DNA from: Branchiostoma belcheri
Lineage: Eukaryota > Chordata > Leptocardii > Amphioxiformes > Branchiostomatidae
Direction of reading: 5' to 3'
Assembly: GCF_001625305.1 (NCBI RefSeq)
Contig: NW_017804043.1
Coordinates: 2,676,539 to 2,740,538, forward strand
DNA: 64,000 nucleotides
Under the pieces are notes generated by a model. The model had not been told where the DNA came from and made no database searches. It saw only the letters and a list, made by a program, of their open reading frames with translations. Of this stretch, positions 1-12,394 are shown piece after piece (the stretch's first letter is position 1; every line of letters begins with the position of its first letter). Both the position numbers and the translations under genes were made by a program.

Positions 1-984
1 TTGTATAATAATCAACATCATCACGACCATATATTTGTCACAAAATCCATATGTAAAAAAATACAGTGTGTTTAAGTGTGGATTTTTGTATTGAATGCCG
101 AGATACATATTGTCAAAAGTGGCTACCACGTGGAGGGCAGTCATGTGAAATCAGGGCATGTAATAGTCTAAGTTTGTTACGTCTTAGCTCATGTTATACC
201 CAGCCACATTTTCCATGTTGCTACTTTGCCAAACATAGCTAAATTTTCAAAAGCCACCATCTTTATTTTGCTAACGTTGCAGCAAAAAATAGACATGACG
301 AATCGGAAACTATATTGGACGACATGCAACGGTAGAAACCTTGACAGTTTAGAGAAATTCACAAGAACGGTTTGTTGTGTTAGGAAAGCCAACGTTGAAT
401 GAGAGAGGGAAAGAGAGAGAGAGAGATGGTAAACTGACGACGATGAAGTAAGAGAAAAGTTAAAAGGGAGTGAAACTGAATGAAGGAATTAAAAGCCATG
501 GAAGAGTGCTTCAAGAAATGCTGACATGACAGATATTGTGCAGATTTGATTCAAGTAGTTATAAGATTCTTATGACAGCAAAGAGGCTCCAGTTGCTGGA
601 CATCTAGTGCCTAAGGCGTACCACTCCTTCGTGAAGTAAATGTCAGAAAGGTATAATAGCTCTTGTGGGTAGATGTGAAGTTTACACTGAAAAATGGTAA
701 AAGTTATTATGTCCTGCGGTCGATCAAGTTGAACTGGTAATACAGGTTGTCAGTTCATGGTCATTTTTGTTAGGACTCAGGGCGAAAGGGGACTAGTCTT
801 ACCAATGGGGTGCGATTATTTCAGGGACGACCTTCAGAAAATGTGCCTTCCCTGGATCACTGAACATTCTTAGGAAAAACTAGGATAGGAGGTTAGATGT
901 CAAATTCTTCACACACAGGAGGCATCTTAATTACATGTCACCGATCAATGATAAAACAGATTATTTGCCTACCATGGTGCCTAT

Positions 985-1150
985 TGTATCCAGAACCATG
1001 CCTATCTAGTTCTATGCCTGAATGGGTTAGGGATACGATGAGGTACGGTACTGGATAGTCTTCGCGTATTCAAAAACGTTTTGGCCCAGGCACGGTTCTG
1101 GATACGCCTGTACAATCCAGAATCGTGCCTGAGCATCATCGAGTTCTGGA
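985..1150. repeat. GTATCCAGAACC repeat, copy 1
   Basis: This is about 165 bases and is repeated at 6915-7080. Both copies contain several forms of ATCCAGAACC and its complement GGTTCTGGAT, so the unit is partly self-complementary and may be a small inverted-repeat element. Confidence 0.6.
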
Positions 1151-1696
1151 CAAAGCACGGCTCTGGGTACAACAGCCCCTGGGGCGTCTTGGTCATCATA
1201 AGGAGGTTCCCAATGTGCTTCTAGCTACTTATTTACTTGGAGGTGTGCTCTTAACACATCTATGGTTCTTTGTTTTTGGCTGACGTTTTAGTTTGCCATC
1301 GTAGTGTCTTAGCGGGCTGAGATAAATACAAAAGAGAACACAGAAAAGGAAACCCAAACAAGTATTTCTGGCAGGATGTGATCCATTACGCTTTCATAGA
1401 CTGCAGACATTCGTGTCGTTCTTGTTGGATGTCATCAGCAACAATGCCAATGAAAGAATAAAACCGTCGTACGAAATACCGCTGTTCATCTTATTCATTT
1501 ACGGGAACGATCGTGTATTTCATCGCTTTTTTAGAGTCCAAAGGCTTGTATCTCATGTTTAGAAAAGAGCCATCAAATATTGCTTTAATCCCATGCATTA
1601 ATGTTGCTTTAATCCCATGCATTAATGTTGAGAAATTGGGACACATCAACAGATAAAGGAAATATATGTAAAGTGCCTTTCCCAAGAGCACAATAG

Positions 1697-1772
1697 TAGG
1701 GCCCAGGGATTCGAACCCAGAACCTTCAGATTCTGAGTCAAAAACGCTAACCGCAAGACCACCTTGCTATCT
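1697..1772 (-). repeat. tRNA-derived SINE head (fragment)
   Basis: On the minus strand this reads like a tRNA with an A-box-like segment and the B box GGGTTCGAATCCC. The same head occurs at 4980-5047, 20650-20722, 21704-21780 and 32530-32600 with tails, so it is a SINE family rather than a working tRNA gene. Confidence 0.6.
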
Positions 1773-3207
1773 TACTTTACTGTCTGTGAATACTGTCCCT
1801 TGTGCTGTGATATGCTAGACCTGTTACACAATCAGCGGTGGGTATACAGTATATCACTCAGTAATACAGTAATGTTTCCTGACAAAACCAGACTGTAGCC
1901 GTGTCATGTAAATTGTCCATGAAAGCCCAATTTTCGGAATGAGGGTATGGGGGCGATGTCACGTGCAGTGACCCTCTCACTTTCCATTACGGAAGTTCAG
2001 AGAGGCCGTCCTGGTCATTACGTAGTGTCCAATGCCATTGCTTCTGCCAGAAACACGACAGGTAGTAAATTCTACAAGGAAGACCTTGGCGTAAATGTCA
2101 CAATCCATTTGGTTTTGCTAGAAAAAGGCATTAGGTTCCGAAGGTCTACAGGAAAGACCTTGACACATCAGTTGTTTTCCGTTGCATTCCATTGCTTCTT
2201 ATTGCGTCATTTTGAGATATTTTACGTGCAAAAACGAGTTCTTCTCATTCTCAAAATTATCAATCTCCAAACAAATTCTCAAGACCGTGACAAATTGGCA
2301 GGGCAGTATTCATTTGCCACCCAGTTGGCTAGCGAAAAAAGGATACCAGTACAAAAAGTAAGCCCGATAAAAACGCCTAAAAACATAAGCCGGAGACCAA
2401 TACTCTGCTTGGAGAGTAGAAGATCGTCAGAAGAAACCGCAATGCCGACAGAAAAGTAATAGATTAATGACAAGAATCCAGAATATTCAAAGAAGTTCAT
2501 TGACGTTGTCTAAAACGGCATTTGCCATCTTGAAGACAGATGTAAACTCTCAAGAAGAATGAGCAATTTGGACATTGTCCAGGAGATCAAGGGGATCTCC
2601 AGGGTCTCTGCGTTTATCAAAGCAAGACGATAACAGTCTTGAGGAGTAGCCAGGTTTCTGTCAGGGCTGCGGCTCATCAAACAAAGAGTTTTATAAACAA
2701 GCTGCCACTTGGAATCTCTCCCGACCACAAGTACTGCTTCCGATGAGACCCCAAATCACCCCCATCAACGGCAGGGCTTGAAATACTTTTTTCTGCATAC
2801 CTGCACTGGTGCAGGTAATAGTCATGATGACCTGCACCAGACAAGTTTTACCTGCACTACCTGTTTCTTTGCCTTTCAATTCATCAAAATTGAAATGGTT
2901 TGGAAGAAGATGTTCCAAGTAGTATTATTTACTACGTTCTCTGCTGTCTACTTTTAAGAGTGACAGTTGATTTGTAGGCACATGTACATGTGCCCCCTAG
3001 TGCCGTGCTCAGATTAGAAGTGGAATTTCGAGCCCTGTAACTGTCTTGTATCTATAGTGCATCCAGGGAAGAATAACATTTTGACAGGGTGAATCCGCAT
3101 CGTAAACATTCAACAAACAGCATGCCGTGTTTACAAGGGACGCCGAGTGATGCCTCCACTATCTCTGTTGGATTTGGGAAGAGAGAGATCTACCTTCTTG
3201 TGATGTT

Positions 3208-3345
3208 GTTCAGGGGTTAGCGAAATTACTTCTGGACCAAGAGGTCGGGAGTTCGAATCCCGGCTGCTGTCGCTCAACTGACATGCACGCTACTGGAAAG
3301 GGTCGCCCTAGGAAGGGACGTTAAGGGTGGGTCTGTAAATACTGT
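3208..3345 (+). repeat. tRNA-like SINE fragment
   Basis: Contains a tRNA-like stretch with the B box GAGTTCGAATCCC and continues into a non-tRNA body (AAGGGACGTTAAGGGTGGG). The acceptor stem does not pair convincingly, so a functional tRNA is unlikely. Confidence 0.45.
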
Positions 3346-3956
3346 ACACAACGTCTGTCTTCAGCGAGCTCAAAAACCGGATCGAGATCACTTGAAAGTC
3401 GCTTGAAGAAGACCCATGGACGTAATGCCTAGAATGTAATCAATGGTCGTATGCCTGTCTACGCACACAGCCTAGCTGAAAGCATTGCCATCAAGTGATA
3501 GGATAGAAGGCATAAACCTGCATTTGTGCCAAATTTTGCCAAGCACAAAAGGTCACCCTTAGGCCATACTATTCTCGGAAAGCGTGTGAGGCCGTGCTAG
3601 AGAGAGAAGAGAGACGGGTCCGTCGACTACGATCAGCTCTCGGTCACGCCTGGACGGAAGACGGATTGTTTCTTAACGAGAACGTCACAGCGACACACCA
3701 GAGGTGACGTTGGCCAGAGATCCGGAGCATTTGTCCCATTTAGTTGCTCGTTTGTCACGCCTCGGTGGGTCATTAGTCTCCCGCCACCCTGCTTGCCTCC
3801 GACAGTCCTTTACTCCATCACCCAGCACGTGTCTTCTGATGTGCTCAACATGGCTCAACATGCACATGTTAGGTCTCCATCTTTGCTCTTTGATTAGTTT
3901 CACCTCTATAGTAGTATAACCCCATATTCCTTGCAATTTCAGTCTATCATATTTGT

Positions 3957-4130
3957 GAGGCATCGTGTGGGGTAATGATTGGTGTCTTTCCCAGGATCCA
4001 GGTACGGGGTTCGAATCCCCTGACATGTCCCGATGTTGTGTCGTTGAGAAAGGCACTTTATCTCATTTTCCCTAGCTGCTTCACTCAGGTGAAAATGAGT
4101 TAGGGACGTCCCTCGGATATGATGTTTAAT
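3957..4130 (+). repeat. tRNA-derived SINE, second family
   Basis: B box GGGGTTCGAATCCCC, followed by TGACATGTCCCGAT and GAGAAAGGCACTTTA and then a CACTCAGGTGAAAATGAGT body. The same order recurs at 5910-6140 and 28692-28885. Confidence 0.55.
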
Positions 4131-4724
4131 GGAGCTAAGTATTCGGTGAAGACCTTGGCTTCTTCAGTTGCCTTCGTTAGTCCGAGAGTGAGAAATTTAA
4201 ATTATGTACGCCGAACCTGGGAAAACTTTGAATACGGGCCAAGGAACACGTGTTACATCATGTGAAACTACTATGAAGCTGCTCGTCCACCGTAATCACT
4301 GAAGACCTTGACTTTCTTCAGTTGTGTTGTTTTGTCCAGAATGACAAATTCAAGCTGACTATGTAGGTGCAGAAACTGGGAAGAAGTGAATACGGGCCAA
4401 GGAACACATGTTACATCTTATCGCGGCGAGCGGAAATAATAGAATCCTCACACTTTTCCTTCAGGACATTAGATGGTATCATTCATCTTAAGAAATCGAG
4501 GACATCTTGAAGAAGGTCTGTCTTATACTGAGGACCAGCTGTAAGGAGCCCGGGGTGTCATGCCTACATTGTTTTTGTCTAGGTCATTAACTGCTTGTTA
4601 AGATATTTCTGCGGGTACAAATAATAAGACAAAGGTGACGTTAGACTAAGTCCAAACCATTTTGCCATTCATTCATTCTTAGATACTCATCTGTTGAAGC
4701 ACATCCAAGCACAGTGTACTAGTG

Positions 4725-5047
4725 ACAACTCATCTAACGAGATTTACCACACATTGTGGACGGATTGATATCACGGGCGACTATCGGCTCTCAAGATGTT
4801 AAAATCAGAAACCGGATTGTAAGGCTTGAACCACTCACACCGAAAAAGACTCCTAGTGTGGTTCTTACGTACCACCAGAGAGGACGTCTCTAACCGAACC
4901 TGGGTACCCATTTTCACCTGAGTCGAATGGAGTTAGCAGGTGTAAAATGCCTTCCTCCCAAAGGGCACATCACTGAGGCCTGCCAGAGATTCGATCCCAG
5001 AACCTTCAGATTCTGAGTCGACATCCATGACCACAAGACACCTTGCC
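4725..5047 (-). repeat. tRNA-derived SINE (near full length)
   Basis: Minus-strand head with GGTTCTGGGATCGAATCTC, then a body with CAGGTGAAAATGGGTACCCA and a tail ending in GTGGTAAATCTCGTTAG. It matches the units at 20359-20722, 21000-21780 and 32306-32600. Confidence 0.65.
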
Positions 5048-5909
5048 ATAATGAAGAATACATATACAAAGAGAATTAAAAATAATAAAGAAAAGCCAAA
5101 CGTCCTTAAAAACGTTGTGGAACTTCCTCACATTCGTATTTTCCATGCACCCTCGGCCACCAGTACACAAGTGATTGACAGAAAAGATAATCAGGAAGAT
5201 TGAAAGTAGTTCTAGCCAGGGGCAGTCAGTCTTCTGCTGCTGACATCAGCACATGTCTTCATGTGAAACTTCTCGGCCAGATTACATCCAGAGAGAGTTC
5301 CCTTTGTGTACTAAACATTGGCCACATAATTGAAGCTTCCCAAAGGTGAGATTTTGGGCTAAATCGGGAAGCCCGTCGGCTTTGCCAAAACCACCTGCCT
5401 CTCACTTAAAATACTCCACACTAATCATAAGGTCGGTACTTCTTTTGATATAGGATTTCCCAAGGCTTTGTGAAGGATATCAGGATTACACTTCACATCA
5501 GTGCAAAAACTGATTCAGCAGATTCTACAGATTGTACCATATTTGAGACCCTTTTTCAGGCGCCAGGCCAAAAATGCTTTCAGATCAATCCTGCTATCGT
5601 TACCCCTGAGAAAGTTGAAGGCAATGCGTTCAAGTGATACCCGTCGGTAGATTTTGCACAGTCTGTATCTTGTGGATAAGAATTCGGGACAAACTAAACA
5701 GTGACTCCGGGTCGTTACATAACGACAATCCTGCCAGATTTATAGATTTGTGTCGGACAGCTAGACACAACGGTCTACAGGACACTGTACACGGGCTGCG
5801 ACGGTGCGTGCCGCGGCCTTGAAGTAGACCAGATGTTGGGAGGCACAGAACAAACGAGATGAAGGCAAGAGATGAGAAGAAGGAGGGAAGAATAAAGGCA
5901 GATATAAGT

Positions 5910-6140
5910 AATGGGGCCGTGTGGCGTAACGGCTGGGTGTTTGGCCCAGAACCTAGAGGTCCTTGGTTCGAATCCTTACATGTCACCGATCTTGCGCCCT
6001 TGGGAAAGGCGGTTTGCACGACTTCCCTTAATCCAGCCAGGTGTGAAATGGGGACCTGGAGAGGTAAAATGGATGGGACGGACTTCGCCTTACGATACCG
6101 TGCCCTTGTCACGGAGAATAACAACCCATTGCTTCTATGG
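5910..6140 (+). repeat. tRNA-derived SINE, second family
   Basis: Head GGGGCCGTGTGGCGTAACG with B box TGGTTCGAATCC, then GGGAAAGGCGGTTTGCACGA and a body ending in ACAACCCATTGCTTC. The A-box and B-box arrangement suggests RNA polymerase III transcription. Confidence 0.6.
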
Positions 6141-6481
6141 CCTCATAAAAGGCTATGGTACTAGCTTTCCCTTGTGTCTTTTACATGTATAAGAAATGGT
6201 AGAAGTGAACAAAGTAGCACGACAGGACGTCCAGTGTCACATTATATTGGACACACACTGAAAGGCGTCTGCCGGAAGACCTAGCATTGAGGTCATCGGT
6301 CTTTCGTCTGTGTCGCCTTGACGTAACCCATGTCCAAGGGCGAACTGCAATGGCCAAACGTTAGGAATTTTATAGCGTGACGCAAGTCTGTATATCAGGT
6401 ACAAATGACAGCACATGGAATTTCTGCAAATGCCGCTGGAGTGCAGAGTACCCTGGTCTACAAGGACTTGTAGCTGTACGT

Positions 6482-6562
6482 ACCACATGGCATGCTTGTC
6501 GAAAAAGACCACATGGCATCCTTGTCCAAAAAGACCACATGGCATGCTTATCCAAAAAGAAC
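6482..6562. repeat. Three tandem ~29-base repeats
   Basis: Three copies of ACCACATGGCATGCTTGTCC followed by AAAAAG, with small changes. Confidence 0.7.
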
Positions 6563-6914
6563 AAAGTCAGGACTACAAAAGTTTCCGACCTCTAAACGCA
6601 GCAGTGTTTGTTCTTCTTCCTCTCGTTATTGAAACTAAGTTGTCATCATGATCAAATGTGACACGAGAGCCATCATCAGATAGAAGCAGTCCTTGTGGTA
6701 AGCTACACAGGACTTAGCAGCCGTGCAGTGCCACTAAATCTGGTGAACACGTGGACGTTACACCGGCTGATTAATACCGACACAGGTACACAGGGGTGGC
6801 TGATGTCTCCAAACTTTTGTCTCGACCCGCATGACCTCCACATATGTTTTCATGCCCTACAGGTCTCTTCTCTCTTTTACCGACCACTTGTTGTTTGACC
6901 CACAGTTGCCTCTT

Positions 6915-7080
6915 GTCGTATCCAGAACCATGCTTTTCTAGTTCCTTAGCCTAGATGGGCTAGGGATAGGATAAGGCACGGTCTTGGATGGTCTCCGCAT
7001 ATCCCAGAACATAGATTTGCTCCAGGTACGGTTCTGGATACGTAGACTATCTAGAACCACCGTGCCTGAGCATGGTCATG
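6915..7080. repeat. GTATCCAGAACC repeat, copy 2
   Basis: The same order of blocks as at 985-1150: TATCCAGAACCATGC, then TCTAGTTC, GGGCTAGGGATA, GGCACGG, GGTTCTGGATACG and GTGCCTGAGCAT. Confidence 0.6.
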
Positions 7081-7562
7081 ATTTAGAAGAGACGAAGTGG
7101 CTGCATTGCCTTCGTCATGCCAGGTTCATTGGCACCTTTCAGAGATACACATTCCACTGAGTTTCAACCCAGACGACACGGTTCTAATTGGATACTTTGA
7201 CACTTGGCAAAGGCAAAACTGCGTCTTTTTGGAACTTCACGAAACGCAACATCAGAACAGAATTAGTCCAGCCATTGTTGTCAGTCTGTAATGAGCCACA
7301 TGGCGGAATCTGGGCCAACAGCGTGCTGAAGCATAGTCTCCTATAGCAGACCTGCTGTTGGCACTTTAATATTGCCGTTTTCTCTGGCACACATATGAAT
7401 TTGGTCCCTCCTGCTGCCATATCCAAATGGCTGCAAGTTTAGTCAACTACAGACGTCACCTGAGTGTGTTAGATAAGTAGATATCAGTATTTGCATAAAC
7501 AACTTACAACATTGAGGTGCCTGCCACGAGGCCTGTTCTGGAGGCTACAATCTAGCGCGGAC

Positions 7563-7575
7563 TATAAATGACGTC
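7563..7575 (+). promoter_or_regulatory. TATA box and CRE-like site of the fibrinogen-related gene
   Basis: TATAAAT at 7563-7569 lies about 65 bases before the ATG at 7630, so transcription would start near 7593 and give a short 5' leader. TGACGTC, resembling a CREB/ATF half-palindrome, overlaps its end (7569-7575), and the following stretch is GC-rich. The TATA box and spacing are seen; regulation by CREB/ATF is only a suggestion. Confidence 0.55.
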
Positions 7576-7629
7576 GCGGCGCGGGGCACCTTCACTCGTC
7601 CGCAGTCTATCGCCCAACGTACAGCCGAG

Positions 7630-10600
7630 ATGGAGGGTTCCCTGAGACGAGCGCTTCTGGCCGCCGCGTGTTGCCTTCTGTTCGGCACACTTGCGGAGGC
7701 CCAGGACCAGACCATGGGCCCTGCGTTGGTGGAGGGACACGTGGACTACAGCGGGCAGATGTCCTGCAAGATCATCTGGCCTACACCGGCCGACAGGGCG
7801 AAGGAGACCGCTCGGATCGCGGCGCTCGAGACGAGAGTTTCTGAGCTGGAGAAAATGGAAGAGCGGCTCAAAGAGCTGGAAGGCGTGAGTTCCCTTTCTT
7901 TCTTTCGGCTAAGGGTAGACAATAAAAGAAGTGACTATAAGCAGATGACCCTTTTAATAAAGGATGCACAAGTCGTAATATAGAAAAGACCATATATACT
8001 TGGTAGATGTCCTCTCATACTCATAGCCAGGAGCTGTTGGATCAGTGTAATATTTTGTAAGTCTGTGCATGGAGGTCTGTGTTGTCTTGCCGTTCATCAC
8101 TTTTCCATACTAGACTATCATTGTTTGCGGACATGATAACTTAAACAGTTCCTAATAAAAATGTCTTTGTTGGACTGACGCTTCTCCTGTAGGCTTTTCC
8201 TTCAAATTCAGTGTACGCACTGAAGTTGTTGTCAGTTGACATTCTTGTTATATATAACGTGACGGTGGTCGTCATAAGTATCGACTCCAAATCAGAGATC
8301 ATGTTTTATACATGGACGCCATCGTCCTTTTTGTGATAGTCGTAGCAGGTCCATTTTTGCTCTGGGGGGTGCTTTCACTGTGACCTAAATACGATCCCAG
8401 GTGCAACAAGAGGTAATTTTTATCTTCTTTCCTTCAGCGTTGCTCCTCCTCATGTAGCGCCGATGCATCAGGAACGTCTGATGCATCCACATCTACATCT
8501 TCGTCTTCTGCGCCATCCTCCTCTGGAACCTCCTCCTCCATCCTCACGTCCCTGAGGCAGTGGTCAAGACAAACATCGCCGGGGCAGCCGCCGCACGCGA
8601 CCGACCCCCNNNNNNNNNNNNNNNNNNNNCGTGCGGACTGCGCCGCGCTGTACAAGCGGGGCGGGCAGAGGCGCAGCGGGGTGTACAGGATCCACCCCCG
8701 CCGGCGTCAGCGACTCGTTCGAGGTCTACTGCGACATGGAGACGGACGGAGGCGGCTGGACTCTCATCCAGGTAAGGGGACATCTCTCTCTCTCTCTCTC
8801 CCTTTCCCTCCCCCCCTCTCTATCTCTCTCCCTCTAGCTATCTCTCTCATTCAGGGGGCCGGCCTATGTATGTACTGTCTCTATCTCTCTCTCTCTCTCT
8901 CACTCTCTGTCTCTCTCTGTTTCGAAGCATGATGCCTGAGACGAATGGTAATGAGAGAAGATAGTGCAATGCAGAGTCGCATGCACGCCGTTGTACGATA
9001 GGTTTACTTTACAACAGTAAACCGAAGACATTTTTTTAGACATAAACCACAGTCGAGAATGTACAAAATTTACATGCATTGTGACAGAAAAGAGTGTGCG
9101 GAGCTTCCCGTCCCTTCTTGAAGAAGCTAATTTTTTAATGGTTAAAATTAACGATCGCTGACACGTCGTTAGAAGGTGCAACCCTACCACTGAACCTCTG
9201 TTACAAACATGATTAGGACAATTTTGGGGCGCTGCCAGACAATTCTTGGGGCACTGCCAGAAACCTAAGACTGTCTTCAAGGGTTTCGGAAATCTGTCTT
9301 AAGCGCATAAGCCCAGTCCGTGCAGGCATTGACGAAGACAAGCCACACATTGGGGTTGGAAGTCAATGGGACACCTGTCCTGTTAGCACATCTATGACAT
9401 AGGAAGAAATGTCGTTGCCCTGGTTTTACCGGTGGTGGTACCGGTATTGCGAATTGAAAAACAAGTGAAATGAAACAGAGAAACAAAAATGACAACGCGG
9501 TGCAGAAAAGGGGGCTGTTATACTATAATGTACAGTGTTGTGAGCTTGTCGCTAATTTCTTCTATTGTGTCAGTGTGTGGTGCAGGGCGTAGTCGTAATA
9601 CCTGGCTACCCCGGCTTTGAACTGATCAATTGATGGCTCGCTCCAGCATTGAAACATGTTAATATATATCTATGAGATATATTCTACAGTGTAAGTGGTG
9701 TCCTCTTGTATTGTTGTTATCATTTTCATGGTTATTTTTTGCACGTCACAGCGCCGTATAGACGGCAGCGTCGCGTTCAACCGAGGCTGGGCGGAATACA
9801 AGGCTGGGTTTGGCCAGGCCAGCACTAGTTACTGGCTTGGGAACGACAAAATCCACCACCTGACCAACAGCCAAGGAGACTACAGCCTCAGGATCGACCT
9901 CACCAGCTGGGAAGGGGAGTCCCGATATGCTAAATACGAGTCCTTCAAGTAAGTACAATTTTCCTTGACGGGCAATTGCTTAAGTCCCTGTCACACATTC
10001 AGAAAGAAGTACACCGACCAAGGTTGGCAAGGACGGTTCGTAAATAATCTGTTGCCTTTCAATTCGAATCGAAACGAATTTGAGTGGAATTTGAGTAAAA
10101 TTCGACTCCCAACACGGTTGTCCTTTTAAGAAACATCAGTCATGTCATGTCATGTCAAGTCAGCCATGGTTGAACCTCCCGTCCACCCCGAATGTTTTGC
10201 TTGCCTCCACAGCATGCAAAAAACTGGTGGTTTGGGGGGTCTTCGGGAGCTTTTATGTGCTATTTCCTGATTGCATATAGACAATATAGCCGGCCTGGTT
10301 GAATTACCCCCGCTAATCAGAAAACAGCCGAAGACCACCAAACCCCCAGTTCTATAAGCCTGCTACGGAGGCTAATGTCTTGCAAGGTTGAAACATTGGT
10401 CAAAATTACATGTGTTGGAGCAGGAGACTTCAAAGTTTGACCAAGCAATGCACATCTTTTATTCCAGGATTGCCGACGAGAGCGACAACTACCGTCTGTC
10501 CCAGCGCGGCTACTCCGGTAACGCCGGGGACACCATGACCATCGGCCTCCTGTACGGCAACGATCGGCAACAGTTCTCCACGATCGACAGAGACAACGAC

Positions 10601-11379
10601 GCCAACAGGATAAAGAACTGTGCCCGAGACTTCGGCCAGGTAAATCAAACATGGCATCCGTCCTGTATATATAGAAGCTTTTCGCTCAAAAGATTGTTTC
10701 TCCATGCAGAATATTCAGTATAAGAATATTCAGTGAATGAGGCGATCTGGATACCAGGCTAAATTCCGGCTCCAGGGCCAACCTGTCCCCAACGGAATTT
10801 TAACATAGACTAGACACCGGGTGACCCTCTCGGCCTATGCATGTACTGGCTTGGCAAACGGCAAAACTGACTGCAGCTCGCATAGGACGACCACCATAGC
10901 CTCTACCAGGCTTGGGGAGGCGGCTGGAAAGAGCAGAAATCAGCCAAATAGAGAAATAAGCATGCCAAGGAAGTGTGTCCGTTGAAAGAACATTTCGCCG
11001 CACCGGCATGCTTATCTCTCTATTTGGCCGATTTCTGCTCTTTCCGGCCGCCTCCCCAAACCTGTTAGAGGCTACGACCACAAGGCTAGAAGGAATTAAA
11101 AGATCGTAAGCTGTACATGTTGCCTGTCCCTTACATATCACAACCAGTGGAGGATAAGCTCCTACTAAATAAACTGGATCAAATATGTATTTTCCTTTCT
11201 GTCCATTTCAGGGTGGCTGGTGGTACGGGTCTTGCAGCCACACCGACCTGAACGGGGAGTACCTGGGCAGCTGTGGCATCTACTGCGCCTACGGCAAGGG
11301 CGTCTACTGGTCCAAGTGGAAAGGCTGGGAGTACTCACTCAAGGAGACGGCCATGAAAGTCAGACCGAAAAATTACTAA
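7630..11379 (+). CDS. Secreted fibrinogen-related (FReD) protein with coiled coil
   Basis: Five coding exons: 7630-7884, 8438-8771, 9752-9948, 10468-10639, 11212-11379. The start ATG opens a signal peptide (residues 1-24, hydrophobic LLAAACCLLFGTLA). A charged heptad-like segment (about residues 55-85, ending ERLKELEG) suggests a coiled coil for oligomer assembly. Exon 2 begins with a Ser/Thr-rich linker and then enters the fibrinogen C-terminal globe: FEVYCDMETDGGGWTLIQ, a Ca-site-like DRDND, NCARDFGQGGWWYGSC and LNGEY, all family hallmarks. Such proteins (ficolin-, tachylectin- or angiopoietin-like) usually bind acetylated sugars or receptors outside the cell, and they form large families in invertebrate chordates. 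Oddities: 20 Ns (8610-8629) interrupt exon 2, and the frame shifts by one base at the C run 8695-8699 just after the gap. This is either a sequencing error or a broken gene. The ligand cannot be told. Confidence 0.85.
8610..8629. other. Assembly gap (20 N) inside exon 2
   Basis: Twenty Ns interrupt the exon between the Ser/Thr-rich linker and the first fibrinogen cysteine region. The true gap size is unknown, so residues are missing from the predicted protein. Confidence 0.99.
8780..8925. repeat. CT-rich microsatellite
   Basis: Imperfect (CT)n and CCCT-rich stretches start directly after the donor of exon 2 of the fibrinogen-related gene. Confidence 0.85.
10201..10374. mobile_element. TAGCCTCC-type MITE, copy 1
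   Basis: A short inverted-repeat element in intron 3 of the fibrinogen-related gene. Its ends read TTGCCTCCACAGCATGC and, complemented, TAGCCTCCGTAGCAGGC. Inside are GGAGCTTTTATGTGCTATTT and GGCCTGGTTGAATTACCCCC, shared with copies at 24829, 29905, 36781 and 41294. It has no coding capacity. Confidence 0.8.
10897..11074. mobile_element. Palindromic MITE with TAGCCTCTACCAGGC ends
   Basis: Two ~70-base arms (TAGCCTCTACCAGGCTTGGG at the left, the same sequence complemented at the right) enclose a ~35-base loop. CGACCACCA before and CGACCACAA after look like a target duplication of about 8-9 bases. It lies in intron 4 of the fibrinogen-related gene. Confidence 0.85.
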
Positions 11380-12388
11380 GAAGCCTCACTGCATAAAATC
11401 CGTTCTTTGCGCACACTTTAAAACATGCGTAAAGGCATCGTTTTTTCCCTAGCATTTTACCTTTACGCTTGCTTGAAGATGTTCTTAAAGATGCGATTTA
11501 GCACATTGATAGGACGGGTTCAGTATCTGTAGTATGTAATGATCTGTAATAGCGTAAAAAGGGTAGCACTTTTGTGCAAGATGAACAGTGTTAACTGGTA
11601 CGCGATTTCATAAAATGTCTGTTTTGTCTTGTCTTACGGAGGTGTTTGTGGCAAACGAGATGATACAATAGTGTGGTCAGATCCGAGGCAAACGTGTGCA
11701 AACCCTAACCGCAATAGGGTGTGATCCTGTTGATCAGACCGCTCTTGGCATCATGTTTATACAAATAATAGATATGGCACCAGCGCTCTTTGTAGCGTCA
11801 GTAACACTTCACGACGTATCTAACGGCTGATTAGAGACAGAACACCTATAAAGTATAATGCAGGGATCTAACAACAAGCTCAAATAGCTCAGTACCAAAT
11901 TTTAAAGGATAACACTACGAAATTGATGATCTAATCTAAAAAAAACTATTTTTTTTGCACAGAAGTGAGAGATGACACAGATTAATACACAGAATAATTA
12001 AATAAATAAACAAACAAACAAATCAACAAAGAAACAAACAGTTGTTCCAAACCAGTGTTCTAGTTTTGTGGCAGTTCATATGATATAGAGCCGTTTCAAA
12101 TCTTACTTGGGCCACACACAAAACTCAACTCTCTGTTTCTGCTACAAAAAGGTAGGTGTGTGCTAGTGTGTGGTAGTCTCTATGTACTGTATTCTACAAA
12201 TGCTACACCGAATATAACCAATATTCTTTTTTCAATTTGTCATTTTGTACTTTTCCTGAAGTTGTATTGGACAAGAAACATGAAATGTCGATCGTGAAGA
12301 TCTGGTAGTTGATTTTATACTGATGACTGGCCATATGTTGACATCTAGCAACATGTAATCAGTTGTACTATCCATGATATTGATATTC

Positions 12389-12394
12389 AATAAA
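12389..12394 (+). terminator. Candidate poly(A) signal of the fibrinogen-related gene
   Basis: AATAAA followed by a T-rich stretch, about 1 kb after the stop codon at 11379. The 11380-12410 interval has no other gene and fits a long 3' UTR. Confidence 0.4.

Larger units (their letters stand above)
1..7500. other. Gene-poor region with repeats only
   Basis: No exon with convincing family motifs or phase-linked splice sites was found. The longest open frame (1947-2459, +) has no recognisable domain and overlaps transposon-like sequence. SINE fragments, a repeat pair and a CTCCAAGCAGA-type element are listed separately. A short exon of an unknown gene could be missed. Confidence 0.5.

Noticed and set aside
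1947-2459. 170-codon open frame on the plus strand
   Set aside because: No domain or signal is recognisable, it has no splice partners, and its second half overlaps a CTCCAAGCAGA-type element.
5915-5985. Possible functional tRNA gene
   Set aside because: The head is tRNA-like with A and B boxes, but it continues into a body shared with other copies, so it is a SINE.
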